A DNA stretch of 64,000 nucleotides from an uncultured Coriobacteriia bacterium (GCA_959608885.1 CAUHSG010000004.1:1-64000); one strand, 5' to 3'; positions 43,448-52,249 are shown, counted from the first letter of the stretch. The notes: generated from the sequence alone by a model not told the origin. Numbers and translations are program-made.

Positions 43448-43798
43448 ATGGCCGATAAGAAGAATCTGCACGCACAAGTAAAGCTCATGGTCAGCGCCAC
43501 CGAAGACCGTAAGGGTCCCACCTTCGGAAAGGGCGCGGCAACTCTGCTCCACGGAATCGAAGAGAATGGCTCGCTGAACAAGACGGCCAAGAACCTCCAC
43601 ATGGCATACAGCAAGGCGTGGAGCATGATCAAGAAGGTTGAGGAAGGCCTCGGCTTTCAGCTCATCGAGCGCTATGGCGCTCGCGGCTCCAAGCTCACCG
43701 AGGATGGCGAGGAATTTCTCAGGCTCTACGACATCTACGACAAGAAGGTCGAGGCATACGCCGACAAGGTCTTCCGCGAGACCTTCAAGGACTTCTAG
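43448..43798 (+). CDS. ModE-like winged-helix regulator without ligand domain
   Basis: A 116 aa protein corresponding to the N-terminal DNA-binding domain of ModE/LysR-like regulators. It has GPTFGKGAATLLHGIEENGS, then LNKTAKNLHMAYSKAWSMIK as the helix-turn-helix (the AYSxAW segment is diagnostic of ModE). It ends GFQLIERYGARGSKLTEDG. The molbindin domains that sense molybdate in E. coli ModE are absent. Proteins of this short type regulate molybdenum-enzyme or other genes; the target is unknown. The ATG follows GAGAGG. A terminator hairpin follows. Confidence 0.85.
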   Translation: MADKKNLHAQVKLMVSATEDRKGPTFGKGAATLLHGIEENGSLNKTAKNLHMAYSKAWSMIKKVEEGLGFQLIERYGARGSKLTEDGEEFLRLYDIYDKKVEAYADKVFRETFKDF

Positions 43799-43812
43799 AA
43801 TTTCGAAACAAA

Positions 43813-43844
43813 GTGGGACAAATGGACAGGTCATTTGTCCCACT
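43813..43844. repeat. type-C palindromic element (intact copy)
   Basis: GTGGGACAAATGGACAGGTC followed by ATTTGTCCCAC. The arms GTGGGACAAAT/ATTTGTCCCAC pair perfectly over 11 bases around a GGACAGGTC loop, 14 bp after the ModE-like stop codon. Confidence 0.85.
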
Positions 43845-43850
43845 AGAAAT

Positions 43851-43877
43851 GGAAAGCCGCCCGATGGGGCGGCTTTC
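43851..43877. terminator. hairpin terminator, first of two identical 27-bp copies
   Basis: GGAAAGCCGCCCGATGGGGC then GGCTTTC: arms GAAAGCCGCC and GGCGGCTTTC. It is placed to terminate the minus-strand DUF5692-like gene and the plus-strand ModE-like gene. The same 27 bases recur at 45889. Confidence 0.85.
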
Positions 43878-43950
43878 CTCGTTTGGGGATCGACGCAGGA
43901 GGATTCGAGTGGAGCGAACCCTTCTGCATCACGCAAGTCACGAGTCCGAG

Positions 43951-45090
43951 TTACTCGCGCTTGATGGTCTCGATATCGACGTCGATTTCGTTCTTGTCCT
44001 TCGCGACGTACACGAATCCGACTTCTCCATCTACGGACAGCTCGTTGTAAGCAACCATTTCGGCGATTTCAGCTGGCGTCGCGCTCTTGGGCTCGGTCTC
44101 GAGCAGATATGCGGTATCGGCACGACGCGACATGGCCTTTGAGAAGTCCTTGGTCCCGACGAAGACCTCTTGCTTGTACGGGTTGACGCCGAGCTTCTTG
44201 GCACGGTAGATGATGTAGCCGAGAGCCAGGATGTTGGCCACCAGGGCGATGACCGAGACGACCGTGTTCACAGCCGGGTTGTTGACCGATTGCACAGCAA
44301 AGACGGAGTCGTTGACGAACATGGGGACCATCTGGCAGAACATGCACCACATCGAAAGCGTGAACGCGCGGTTCTGGATCCATCCACCCTTGTTCCAGAG
44401 CAGGCCGGCGATTGTCGGAGCGAGCAACAAGGCGATGCCGCAGTACCAGGAGTGGGTGGGCAGGCAGTTGTAGGTGTAGCAGAAGTTCCAAAGGTCGTAG
44501 GCGATGATGAACACCCACGTCATGTCGGGCCACAGCATGTCCTGGCGCTTCTTGGAGATGTAGATGCCGAACCATCCGGTCATGCAGAAGATATTGAGCA
44601 GGCCAGCCACGCCGTTGAAGACGTTGAAGATACCACCGTTGAGCACGACGCCCTCGCTTGACACCCAGCTGCTGTCCCAGGCGCGAATCGCGCTCTCGAA
44701 ATCGGACACGACCGCGATCAGGATGTTGATGGCAACGATTACGAACGGGAACGCCTTGAACCAGTGCGAGCGTCCGATCTTACCCCAGCTGTACTTGAGC
44801 ATCATGAAGCCGATGCATCCGGCGGTCGCGGCGTATACCTTTGCGTAGTGGAACCAGCTGTTCATGTCGGTGTGCGTCGGGTTGTTCAGCGCCCATTCGG
44901 CACCCATTGCAGCACCTGCTTCGACCGCGATGCAGTAGACGGTCATTGCGGCACATACCCCGAAGAACATGAAGCAGCCACCGAATTTCGAGCGGCGGGC
45001 GAACTCATTGCAGATGATGAGCGCCGCCAAGACCATGATGAGACCTATCCATTGAAATGGGGCGTTTGCCCCGTACACGTCAAAAAGCAT
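43951..45090 (-). CDS. multi-pass membrane protein, DUF5692-like
   Basis: A 379 aa protein with about nine hydrophobic helices across residues 10-300 (for example QWIGLIMVLAALIICNEF, then FFGVCAAMTVYCIAV, MTWVFIIAYDLWNFCYTYNC). A cytoplasmic tail of about 75 residues ends KDKNEIDVDIETIKRE. The sequence matches what I recall of the DUF5692 family found in Eggerthella-type bacteria; no function is known. AAGGAGG is well placed before the ATG at 45090, while the frame extends further upstream. It is 16 bp downstream of a TetR regulator on the same strand, so TetR probably controls it. Confidence 0.75.
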   Translation of the reverse strand: MLFDVYGANAPFQWIGLIMVLAALIICNEFARRSKFGGCFMFFGVCAAMTVYCIAVEAGAAMGAEWALNNPTHTDMNSWFHYAKVYAATAGCIGFMMLKYSWGKIGRSHWFKAFPFVIVAINILIAVVSDFESAIRAWDSSWVSSEGVVLNGGIFNVFNGVAGLLNIFCMTGWFGIYISKKRQDMLWPDMTWVFIIAYDLWNFCYTYNCLPTHSWYCGIALLLAPTIAGLLWNKGGWIQNRAFTLSMWCMFCQMVPMFVNDSVFAVQSVNNPAVNTVVSVIALVANILALGYIIYRAKKLGVNPYKQEVFVGTKDFSKAMSRRADTAYLLETEPKSATPAEIAEMVAYNELSVDGEVGFVYVAKDKNEIDVDIETIKRE

Positions 45091-45106
45091 CTCCCATCCT
45101 CCTTGT

Positions 45107-45694
45107 CTATGGTCTATCCATGTGGAGCGTCTGCGCAATCACGTCGGCGATAACGGTGTCGTCGGCATCCGGATGCCTGCGCAGATACCCGATCACACCC
45201 AATATGAGCACGTAGAACGTCTCATACAGGTGCTCAATCCGCACGTCGTGCAAGTCCGCGTAGTCACGGACGGTGGTATCTATGATGTAGCGCGTGGTTT
45301 CGTCTGCCACGCGGTTCACGAACTCGAGGTAGAGTGCGGCGTTTTCGCGCGAGGAGAGCGCGACGTGGAAGGTGTCGTTTTCGAACAGTCCGATGCGCAA
45401 CAGTTTGACGATAGTGCTCAAGGCATGGTCTATGTCTCCTTCAATGCGTTCATCGTTCCAGTGCGCGAGTGCCTCGATGTAATCTTGGGTGTAGTCGTCA
45501 ATGACGGCGGATGTGACGGCATCCTTGTCGGGAAAGTAGTGGTAGAAGAGCGTCCGCGTGACGCCCACGCGCTCTGTGATGTCCTTCACGGTCGTGTGAG
45601 AGAGGCCGCGCTCCTCGTAAAGGTCGCGGGCTGCGGCGATGATCTGCGCCCTACGTGCGTCACTGCGATTGACCATTGCGTCATCTGGATTCAT
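45107..45694 (-). CDS. TetR-family transcriptional regulator
   Basis: A 195 aa repressor. The N-terminal DNA-binding domain has AQIIAAARDLYEERGLSHTT followed by VKDITERVGVTRTLFYHYFPDKDAV, the TetR helix-turn-helix. The C-terminal helices (about 60-195) form the ligand pocket, whose ligand is unknown. It precedes the DUF5692-like gene in an operon and has overlapping inverted repeats in its promoter, indicating autoregulation. Confidence 0.92.
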   Translation of the reverse strand: MNPDDAMVNRSDARRAQIIAAARDLYEERGLSHTTVKDITERVGVTRTLFYHYFPDKDAVTSAVIDDYTQDYIEALAHWNDERIEGDIDHALSTIVKLLRIGLFENDTFHVALSSRENAALYLEFVNRVADETTRYIIDTTVRDYADLHDVRIEHLYETFYVLILGVIGYLRRHPDADDTVIADVIAQTLHMDRP

Positions 45695-45751
45695 CGCGCA
45701 CCTCCCTATCTCTCAATCCGCGTATTAGGCTATCGCTCTGGTCGACATGGG

Positions 45752-45781
45752 GTCAATGAACAGAATTGACGAAACGTCAAT
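45752..45781 (-). promoter_or_regulatory. operator-like overlapping inverted repeats in the tetR promoter
   Basis: ATTGACGAAACGTCAAT (45765-45781) has perfect six-base arms. GTCAAT at 45752-45757 pairs with the same ATTGAC to form a second overlapping inverted repeat. The minus-strand TTGACC at this site could be the -35 box, so repressor binding would block transcription of tetR and the membrane gene. Confidence 0.6.
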
Positions 45782-45830
45782 GAGGGAGGAAGCGAGTAAG
45801 AGAAGAGAAAGGGTGACAGGGGACGTGGAC

Positions 45831-45873
45831 GGGGACCAGACAAAAGTGCCCCGGCGGCAATTGTCTGGTCCCC
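45831..45873. repeat. type-A palindromic element (longest arms)
   Basis: GGGGACCAGACAAAAGTGCC continues CCGGCGGCAATTGTCTGGTC then CCC. Arms GGGGACCAGACAA/TTGTCTGGTCCCC pair perfectly for 13 bases. It is between tetR and the pknB terminator. Confidence 0.9.
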
Positions 45874-45888
45874 GTCCGCGCTAGAGCA

Positions 45889-45915
45889 GGAAAGCCGCCC
45901 GATGGGGCGGCTTTC
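45889..45915 (-). terminator. hairpin terminator of the pknB operon, second identical 27-bp copy
   Basis: Identical in all 27 bases to 43851-43877. Here it lies 29 bp after the pknB stop codon on the minus strand and ends the cell-wall signalling operon. Confidence 0.85.
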
Positions 45916-45943
45916 TCGTCATGCTCTTGTCGTGAGTGCGGAG

Positions 45944-47731
45944 CTATGGTGTGGCTGGCGTCTCGCCTCCACCGGTTTCGCCGCCACCCGCATCACCACC
46001 GGCGTTATCGCCACCAGGAGTATCGGGGGTGGAGGGTTCGGAGGGATTAGGTGATACCGCAATAATGATCGTGATGCTCGTTCCCTTTGCCACTTCGGTA
46101 CCCGCGGAAATGCTCTGACGGATAACCTCTCCTTGGTTTGCGCTGGTAGACGATTCGTAATCGATGGAAACAGACAGTCCGCGATTTTGAAGGGCGGCTG
46201 CGGCTTCGCCCTCGCCCATTCCTCTGACATTCGGGACCGATACAATCTCTGGCTTCTTGCCGGTCGATACCGTATAGGTGACCGTGGAGCCCACTGCAAC
46301 CTGGGAGTTGACGGCGGGATCCTGGTCGCAGACCTTGCCGGCTTCGATGGTATCGCTGTAGTCTTGCTTTGCTGCGCCCACTAATCCATACGCAGCCAGT
46401 TGCTGTTCGGCCTCTGCAGCCGTGAGGCCCTTAAGGTTGGGGACGTTGACCGTCTCCTCTTTCGAGGAGATGGTGAGATTGACCACGGAGCCTGGTTGCA
46501 CCTGGGTATCGGCCTTGGGGTCTTGGCTGATGATCATGCCCTCCGGAACCGTATTGCTCTTCTCGAGCTTGATGCGGCCGACCTTGAGCCCCGCTTCGCG
46601 CAGGGAGTCTCGGGCATCTTGCTCGGTGTAGCCCACGACATTGGGAACCGTCACCGTCCCTCCAAAGAGCCCTGCGGCATTTGCCACGAAGAAGCCGATG
46701 CCGCCAATGAGGATGAGGGCGATGATGGCGAGAATGACGTTGCGCTTGGTGTTGTTGCGCGGGGGCTGCTGCTGCATGCCACCCTGTCTGCCAGCTCCGG
46801 GCATGATGGTTGTCTGCCCTACCCCGGGCATGACGGTCGTTTGATCGACACCGTATGCAGTCGTGGCGCCGGCGGCAGAATAGCCGCGGTTGAGCACCTG
46901 CGTTTCGGCCGTGGCGCGGCCGGAGAGGTAATCGTCGATGGCACGCTGCATCTCCTTGGCAGTTGCGAAGCGGTCATCGGGGCTCTTCTGCAGCGCCGTC
47001 ATGATGATGGCCTCGAACTGTGGGTCGATGTTGGGATTGATCTGGCGCGGCGGCACGGGAAGGTCGCTCACCTGCTTCATGGCGACCGACACCACATCCG
47101 GACCGTCAAAGGGAAGCTGACCCGTCGCGGCCTCGTAGAGCACGATACCGAGCGAGTAGAGGTCGCTTGCCGGTGTGAGCTTCTTGCCCTGCGCCTGCTC
47201 GGGGCTCACGTAGTGCGCGGTGCCCAGCACCGAGGAGTCCTGCGTCATGCCGCTGTTGCCGGCTTGCGCGATGCCGAAGTCCATAACCTTCACGTTGCCG
47301 TCGCCTTGCACCATGATGTTGGCGGACTTGATATCACGATGGATGATGTCGTAGCCATGCGCGACGGAGAGCGCGGAGCACACCTGCGAGCCGATCTCTG
47401 CCACTTTGCGCGGGTGAATGCTGCCGCGCTGCTGTATGGCAGTCTTGAGATCGGTGCCGCGTACGTACTCCATGACGATGTAATACGAATCGCCATCACG
47501 GCCCCAGTCGTAGATGTTGACGATGTAGGGGCTGCTCAAGTTTGCGGCGGCCTGCGCTTCTTGCCTGAAGCGCGCGGCGAAGTTGGGGTCGGATGCGTAT
47601 TGCGGAAGCATCACCTTGACGGCGACAGTTCTGCCAAGTGTCGAATCGGTGGCCTTGTAAACCTCAGCCATGCCGCCCATGCCGATTTTCTCGGTAATCT
47701 GATAGCGGTTTCCCAGTGTCCGATTAACCAC
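45944..47731 (-). CDS. pknB: PASTA-domain serine/threonine protein kinase
   Basis: A membrane kinase of about 595 aa that senses cell-wall fragments. The cytoplasmic kinase (1-270) has IGMGGMAEVYKA, VAVKVM with the ATP-binding Lys, IIHRDIKSANIM and VMDFGIAQ, all intact. A proline/Gln-rich juxtamembrane part leads to one membrane helix (about 345-367). Three extracellular PASTA repeats follow (VPNVVGYTEQDARDSL; VPNLKGLTAAEAEQQL; VPNVRGMGEGEAAAAL). A Gly/Glu/Thr-rich tail ends the protein. The start is GTG at 47731 with AGGGAG upstream; the frame extends to 47788 without a better start. It is the last gene of the operon. Confidence 0.94.
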   Translation of the reverse strand: MVNRTLGNRYQITEKIGMGGMAEVYKATDSTLGRTVAVKVMLPQYASDPNFAARFRQEAQAAANLSSPYIVNIYDWGRDGDSYYIVMEYVRGTDLKTAIQQRGSIHPRKVAEIGSQVCSALSVAHGYDIIHRDIKSANIMVQGDGNVKVMDFGIAQAGNSGMTQDSSVLGTAHYVSPEQAQGKKLTPASDLYSLGIVLYEAATGQLPFDGPDVVSVAMKQVSDLPVPPRQINPNIDPQFEAIIMTALQKSPDDRFATAKEMQRAIDDYLSGRATAETQVLNRGYSAAGATTAYGVDQTTVMPGVGQTTIMPGAGRQGGMQQQPPRNNTKRNVILAIIALILIGGIGFFVANAAGLFGGTVTVPNVVGYTEQDARDSLREAGLKVGRIKLEKSNTVPEGMIISQDPKADTQVQPGSVVNLTISSKEETVNVPNLKGLTAAEAEQQLAAYGLVGAAKQDYSDTIEAGKVCDQDPAVNSQVAVGSTVTYTVSTGKKPEIVSVPNVRGMGEGEAAAALQNRGLSVSIDYESSTSANQGEVIRQSISAGTEVAKGTSITIIIAVSPNPSEPSTPDTPGGDNAGGDAGGGETGGGETPATP

Positions 47732-47849
47732 GTTTATACTCCCTGTCGCTTGTAATGCGAATGCGAGCGTTCGCATACCATCAGGCATTCTACCAATCTA
47801 GCAGCTGCCGTATTTGCATAATGTAGAAAAAAGCGCTTTGCCTGCATAT

Positions 47850-50615
47850 CTAGAGTGCCCCCAGTTCTCGCAGGGCGGTGAGGAATAAGGTCGCGGCCTT
47901 GGGCGCCGCGACATCTCCACCGCTGTCGCCCTCTTCGATGACGATGGCGACGGTCACGCTGCGACCATTTGCCTGGGCGGTACCGACGAACCAAGCGTCC
48001 GACTTCTCCTTGCCCGTTTCGGCCGTACCCGTCTTGCCGATGACGTTGGCGCCGTCAACGCGAGCCTGCGTGCCCGTGCCATGTTCCACGACGCCCGCGA
48101 GAATCTCCTGCTCGGTCTTGGCGGTCTTCTCGGAGATCGTCTGGCCCATGATTTGCGGCTTGGTTTCGAAGGTCGTCGAGCCGGAAGCAGAAACTACCTT
48201 GGACACGATGTAGGGATGCAGCGCCACGCCATTGTTCGAGATTGCCGCCATGCAAACGGCCATCTCCATAACCGTGGCCTGGGGACCTGCCGGACTCTCG
48301 TGCTCGCCGACGGGCTGTCCATCGCCGGCCCACGCGGTTTCCCAGCGGGTCATCTCGTTGGGATCGGGCATGAGCGAGGTGGCGAGGTTGAAGTCGAGCG
48401 CCACCTTGCTGTCGTTGAAGCCGAACTTCTCGGCATAGGCAACGAGGTTCTTGGCGCCTAGCTCATCGGCAATCTGTGCGAAGGCTGTGTTGGCGGAAAG
48501 CGCGGTGGCCTCGGCGACGGTTACACGGCCATAGGCGTGGTTTTTGTAATTGGTGATGGGGGCATTGCCGATGTCGATGGAGCTCGGGGCGCTATAGACG
48601 GTGTCGGGCGTGACCGTGCCCGTGTCGAGGGCAGCGCCAAGCGTCACGATCTTGAATGTCGAGCCCGGAGCATAGAGGGTCTGCGTGGCGCGGTTGACGA
48701 GCGCGCCCTCGGAGCTCGATCCGGTCAGAATGCTCTCTACGTTGTTGTTATCGTAGGTAGGAGTCGAGGCCTCGGCAAGTACCGCGCCGGTCGCCGTGTC
48801 GAGCACGACGCACGCGCCCTTCTGGTCATGGAGCACGCCTTCGGCAGCGCGCTGAATCTTCGAATTGAGGGTGAGTACGACGTCATTACCTTGGGGTTTC
48901 TCGCCTGCGTAGGCGCGGATGGCGTCGCCGATCGTCTCGAAATGCTCCTCGCCTACGAGCGTCGAGCCCATCGTGTTCTCGACACCGGTGCTGCCATAGC
49001 GCTGCGAGGTATAGCCGACGACATGAGCTGCCAGGGAACCCTGCGGATAGACGCGCTCGTAAGTGCCGTTGGATTGAGGGATAGACTCGGCGAGTACGAC
49101 GTTGTCGGAGGTGACGATGGCACCACGCTGCTGCTCGGCAATGCGCTGCAGCGTATGGTTGTTGCCGCTGCGGTTTTGCAGGTCGTCCGCTTGCACGACC
49201 TGCACGTAGGTGAGGTTGGCGATGAGAGCGGCGAAAAGCAGGGCGAAGACGGTGATGAGCCTGGTGAGGCGTTTGCCCAGGGCGGTGCGGCCTAGAACGC
49301 CCGTCTCGCCAGGCGTCTTGATCGTGGTGGTGCTCATCATCTCGGTTTGCAGGCCCGTACCCTCGTTGCCGGCGCAGAGCAGGAGGCCGACGATGATGAA
49401 GCTCGAGAGCAGCGACGAGCCGCCCTGGCTCATGAAGGGAAGCGTGAGGCCCGTGAGTGGGATAAAGCCCGTGACGCCGCCGATGATGATGAAGGCTTGC
49501 AGGCAGATGGAGGTCGTAAGGCCGACGGCCGTGAAGGCGGCCATATCGGATTTGGCTCGTGCGGCCGTGAGGAATCCGCGTACCGCAAAGAGCATGAACA
49601 GGAAGATAACGCCCGATGCACCGAGCAAACCCATCTCCTCGGCGATGGCCGAGAAGATGAAGTCACTTTGCACTTCGGGAATGAAGGTGGGCATGCCGCG
49701 TCCGATGCCGCAGCCGAAGAGGCCGCCGTCTGCCAGCGAATATAGTGACTGCACGAGCTGGTAGCCCGAGCCGCTCGCGTCGGCGAAGGGGTCGAGCCAG
49801 ATGGCGATACGCGTTTGCACGTGCGGGAACAGCATGTAGAGGCCCACGCCGCCGATGGCGACAAGCAGGATGCCGATGAGCACGTAGGAGAGCCTGCCGG
49901 TGCAGACGTAGATCATCACGAGGAAGATGCCGAAGAACAGCAAGGCGCTGCCGAGGTCGCGCTCGAGGATGACGATGAGCATGGCGACAATCCACATGGC
50001 AAGCAACGGTATGAGCGCGCGAAAATCGGGGTACTTGAGACCCGAGCGGCTGCGGCGCAGGACGCTCAGGAGCTCGCGGTTATCGGCCAAATATGCGGCG
50101 AGAAACAGGACGATGAGTATCTTCGCAATCTCTCCCGGCTGAAACGATAGTCCGAAGATCGACAGCCAGATGCGCGAGCCGTTGTACTCGGCACCGATGA
50201 ACGGGACGACCGGCAACAGCAGTAATATGAGGCCGAAAAGCAGGCAGGTGTACTTGTAACGCCCCAGGCGCTCGACGCTGGGCACGAGAATGATGGTTGC
50301 GACCATCAGCGCGATGCCGGCGAAGAGCCAGATGATTTGACGGCCGGCGCTATCGGGTGCAAGGCGCAAGACGAAGCAGATGCCGATACCGCATAGCAGA
50401 AATGCTATGGGCAGGATGGCCGGGTCGGCATTGGGGGCAAATCGACGCAATGCCAGGTGCGCGACGAAGAAGCTCACGACCAAGGCAATGGGCACGGCGA
50501 AGGAGTTGAACGTCAGTGGCGTGTTCGCATTGACGAGCAGCATCAGGAACAGCAGCAACAATACAGGTGTTGCCGCTATGAGAAGCCATAGCTCTGTCGT
50601 TCGGCGTGAGTGCAC
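47850..50615 (-). CDS. SEDS glycosyltransferase fused to class B penicillin-binding protein (FtsW/RodA-PBP fusion)
   Basis: One 921 aa polypeptide that combines both steps of septal or lateral peptidoglycan synthesis. Residues 1-400 are a ten-helix SEDS protein of the FtsW/RodA family: FQPGEIAKILIVLFLAAYLA, then GLFGCGIGRGMP and FIPLTGLTLPFMSQGGSSLL. Residues about 425-921 are a class B PBP: a membrane helix (RLITVFALLFAALIANLTYV), a pedestal region, then the transpeptidase. The latter has STFK with the acyl-Ser at 652, SAN at 707-709 and KTG at 861-863, all three motifs intact. These two proteins are normally separate partners. The start is GTG at 50615, three bases after the phosphatase stop region. 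The gene lies between pstP-like and pknB, the usual place of rodA and pbpA in Actinomycetota. Confidence 0.95.
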   Translation of the reverse strand: MHSRRTTELWLLIAATPVLLLLFLMLLVNANTPLTFNSFAVPIALVVSFFVAHLALRRFAPNADPAILPIAFLLCGIGICFVLRLAPDSAGRQIIWLFAGIALMVATIILVPSVERLGRYKYTCLLFGLILLLLPVVPFIGAEYNGSRIWLSIFGLSFQPGEIAKILIVLFLAAYLADNRELLSVLRRSRSGLKYPDFRALIPLLAMWIVAMLIVILERDLGSALLFFGIFLVMIYVCTGRLSYVLIGILLVAIGGVGLYMLFPHVQTRIAIWLDPFADASGSGYQLVQSLYSLADGGLFGCGIGRGMPTFIPEVQSDFIFSAIAEEMGLLGASGVIFLFMLFAVRGFLTAARAKSDMAAFTAVGLTTSICLQAFIIIGGVTGFIPLTGLTLPFMSQGGSSLLSSFIIVGLLLCAGNEGTGLQTEMMSTTTIKTPGETGVLGRTALGKRLTRLITVFALLFAALIANLTYVQVVQADDLQNRSGNNHTLQRIAEQQRGAIVTSDNVVLAESIPQSNGTYERVYPQGSLAAHVVGYTSQRYGSTGVENTMGSTLVGEEHFETIGDAIRAYAGEKPQGNDVVLTLNSKIQRAAEGVLHDQKGACVVLDTATGAVLAEASTPTYDNNNVESILTGSSSEGALVNRATQTLYAPGSTFKIVTLGAALDTGTVTPDTVYSAPSSIDIGNAPITNYKNHAYGRVTVAEATALSANTAFAQIADELGAKNLVAYAEKFGFNDSKVALDFNLATSLMPDPNEMTRWETAWAGDGQPVGEHESPAGPQATVMEMAVCMAAISNNGVALHPYIVSKVVSASGSTTFETKPQIMGQTISEKTAKTEQEILAGVVEHGTGTQARVDGANVIGKTGTAETGKEKSDAWFVGTAQANGRSVTVAIVIEEGDSGGDVAAPKAATLFLTALRELGAL

Positions 50616-50617
50616 GC

Positions 50618-51832
50618 TTAGCCCCTTGTGGTCTGCTGGCGATACTCGGAAATGAGGCTATCGGCCTGGTCGAGCGATTCGACTGCGATGCCGTTCTTCA
50701 GGCTGTTCTGCACCATCGGGGTGAGTTTGGTGATGTCGATATCCGGAGCTTGCGACTCGAGCCAGGAGACCGAAATGCCGGCGACCTCGCCGGGTAGTCC
50801 GCGATAGACGCTCACGATGCCGTCTTCGGCGATGATGTAGTACGAGTTCTGCGCGAAGGCGTAGAATCCAAAGCCTGCGGCAGCAAGGATGAGAACGAAG
50901 GCGAGTGCCCAGATGAGGGGAGCCATCCTGCCCTTCTGCTTGGTCTTGTGATGCTTGCCTCCGCGGCTGCTCGTGTTCTTTGAGGTGGCGGGTGCCGTGC
51001 TGGGCTCGGGAGCAGACTCCTCCTCCTCCTCATCATCATCTTCGGAAGCGCCCACGATGCGCTCTTCAAAGTAGGTCACCTCATCCTCGTCCGAGGGAGG
51101 ATCACCCAGCGGGTCGATGACGATAACCGTGACGTTATCAAGGCCACCAGCGAGAATCGCCTCTTCGACCAGCGCATCGCATGCCCGGGCGGGGACGGGG
51201 TTATCAAGCAGGAGCTCCTCGATATCGTCATCGGCAATCATGGAGCACAGGCCATCGGAGCACAGGAGCAGGCGATCGCCTTCCTCGACATGTAGGGTAT
51301 AGAGGTCTGGCTGCATATTGGGGTCGCTGCCAAGCGCGCGCGTGATGACAGAGCGCTGCGGATGGAAACGCGCCTCTGCCTCGGTCAGACGACCCTGCTC
51401 GATAAGGTCGGCTACGAGGGAGTGGTCGCGCGTGATGCGCTGGAGCTTTCCGTCGTGCAGCAGATATGCACGCGAATCGCCTACCTGTGCGATGTTTGCC
51501 TCGCCTTCGAAGACGAAGGCGGCAGTAAGTGTCGTACCCATGCCGGGCTTGCCCGTGCCGTCTTTGGCACCGCGCAGCACGGCCTCGTTTGCTTTGATGA
51601 CGGCGTTGGCGAGCGCCTCGGGACTCGTGCTCTTGGGGGCGTGGGCTTCCATCGTGGTCACAGCTATGTTACTCGCGACCTCGCCCGCCTCGTGACCGCC
51701 CATGCCGTCGGCGACGACGAAGAGCGGGGTCTTGACCAGGTAACTGTCCTCGTTGTGCTCGCGTACGCTACCCACGTCTGACCGTGCGGCAAACGAACGC
51801 GGCATGTTGGGCTTGGTGAAGTTGAAACTCAT
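50618..51832 (-). CDS. pstP: PP2C-family serine/threonine phosphatase
   Basis: Dephosphorylates targets of the neighbouring kinases. The 404 aa protein has a PP2C domain at 1-240: RSDVGSVREHNEDSY, VVADGMGGHEAGEVAS with the metal-binding Asp-Gly, LCSDGLCSMIADD and GGLDNVTVIVI. An acidic, low-complexity linker (about 245-310) leads to a single membrane helix (about 318-338) and an extracellular part of about 65 residues. This matches PstP of Mycobacterium. Its ATG overlaps the FHA gene stop (ATGA), so translation is coupled. Confidence 0.94.
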   Translation of the reverse strand: MSFNFTKPNMPRSFAARSDVGSVREHNEDSYLVKTPLFVVADGMGGHEAGEVASNIAVTTMEAHAPKSTSPEALANAVIKANEAVLRGAKDGTGKPGMGTTLTAAFVFEGEANIAQVGDSRAYLLHDGKLQRITRDHSLVADLIEQGRLTEAEARFHPQRSVITRALGSDPNMQPDLYTLHVEEGDRLLLCSDGLCSMIADDDIEELLLDNPVPARACDALVEEAILAGGLDNVTVIVIDPLGDPPSDEDEVTYFEERIVGASEDDDEEEEESAPEPSTAPATSKNTSSRGGKHHKTKQKGRMAPLIWALAFVLILAAAGFGFYAFAQNSYYIIAEDGIVSVYRGLPGEVAGISVSWLESQAPDIDITKLTPMVQNSLKNGIAVESLDQADSLISEYRQQTTRG

Positions 51833-52242
51833 TGACGGCCAATCTTTATGTCGACGTTTCCGATAGTGACGATATCGCCTTCCGAGCAGGCGACGGGTTC
51901 GGTGACGGGATGCCCGTTAAGCAAGGTGCCGTTGGTGGAGTTGAGGTCCTCGACCGAAAGGCTCGTGCCCGTAAGTGAGAAGCGCGCGTGACGCGCCGAG
52001 ACGTAATCGGTGGGGATGACGATGTCGGCACCCGGGGCGCGTCCGATGACGATGGGGCCGGCAATGGTCAAACGCACGCCCTTGAGCGTGCGCGGACCCT
52101 TTTCGACGTTGAGCGTCCAGGACTTGGCCTTCTTGTTTTGGCCACGGACGAGGCCGACGCCTGTCTTTACGACGAAGAACAGGAAGAGATAGAGCAAGGC
52201 GACGAGCAGCAGGCGGCCAGCCAGGAGAAGAAGATCGACCAT
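51829..52242 (-). CDS. fhaB: FHA-domain protein, FhaB/FipA type
   Basis: A 137 aa protein: one N-terminal membrane helix (about 3-25, LLLLAGRLLLVALLYLFLFF) and a C-terminal forkhead-associated domain (about 55-135). The latter has GPIVIGRAPGADIVIPTDYV, then SARHARFS and NSTNGTLLNG. FHA domains bind phosphothreonine, here presumably on kinase targets in the cell-wall complex. In Mycobacterium the homologue FhaB (FipA) contacts FtsZ and FtsQ. The ATG at 52242 is chosen because the helix follows at once; the upstream frame is non-coding. The phosphatase overlaps it by four bases. Confidence 0.92.
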   Translation of the reverse strand: MVDLLLLAGRLLLVALLYLFLFFVVKTGVGLVRGQNKKAKSWTLNVEKGPRTLKGVRLTIAGPIVIGRAPGADIVIPTDYVSARHARFSLTGTSLSVEDLNSTNGTLLNGHPVTEPVACSEGDIVTIGNVDIKIGRQ

Positions 52243-52249
52243 GCTGAGA

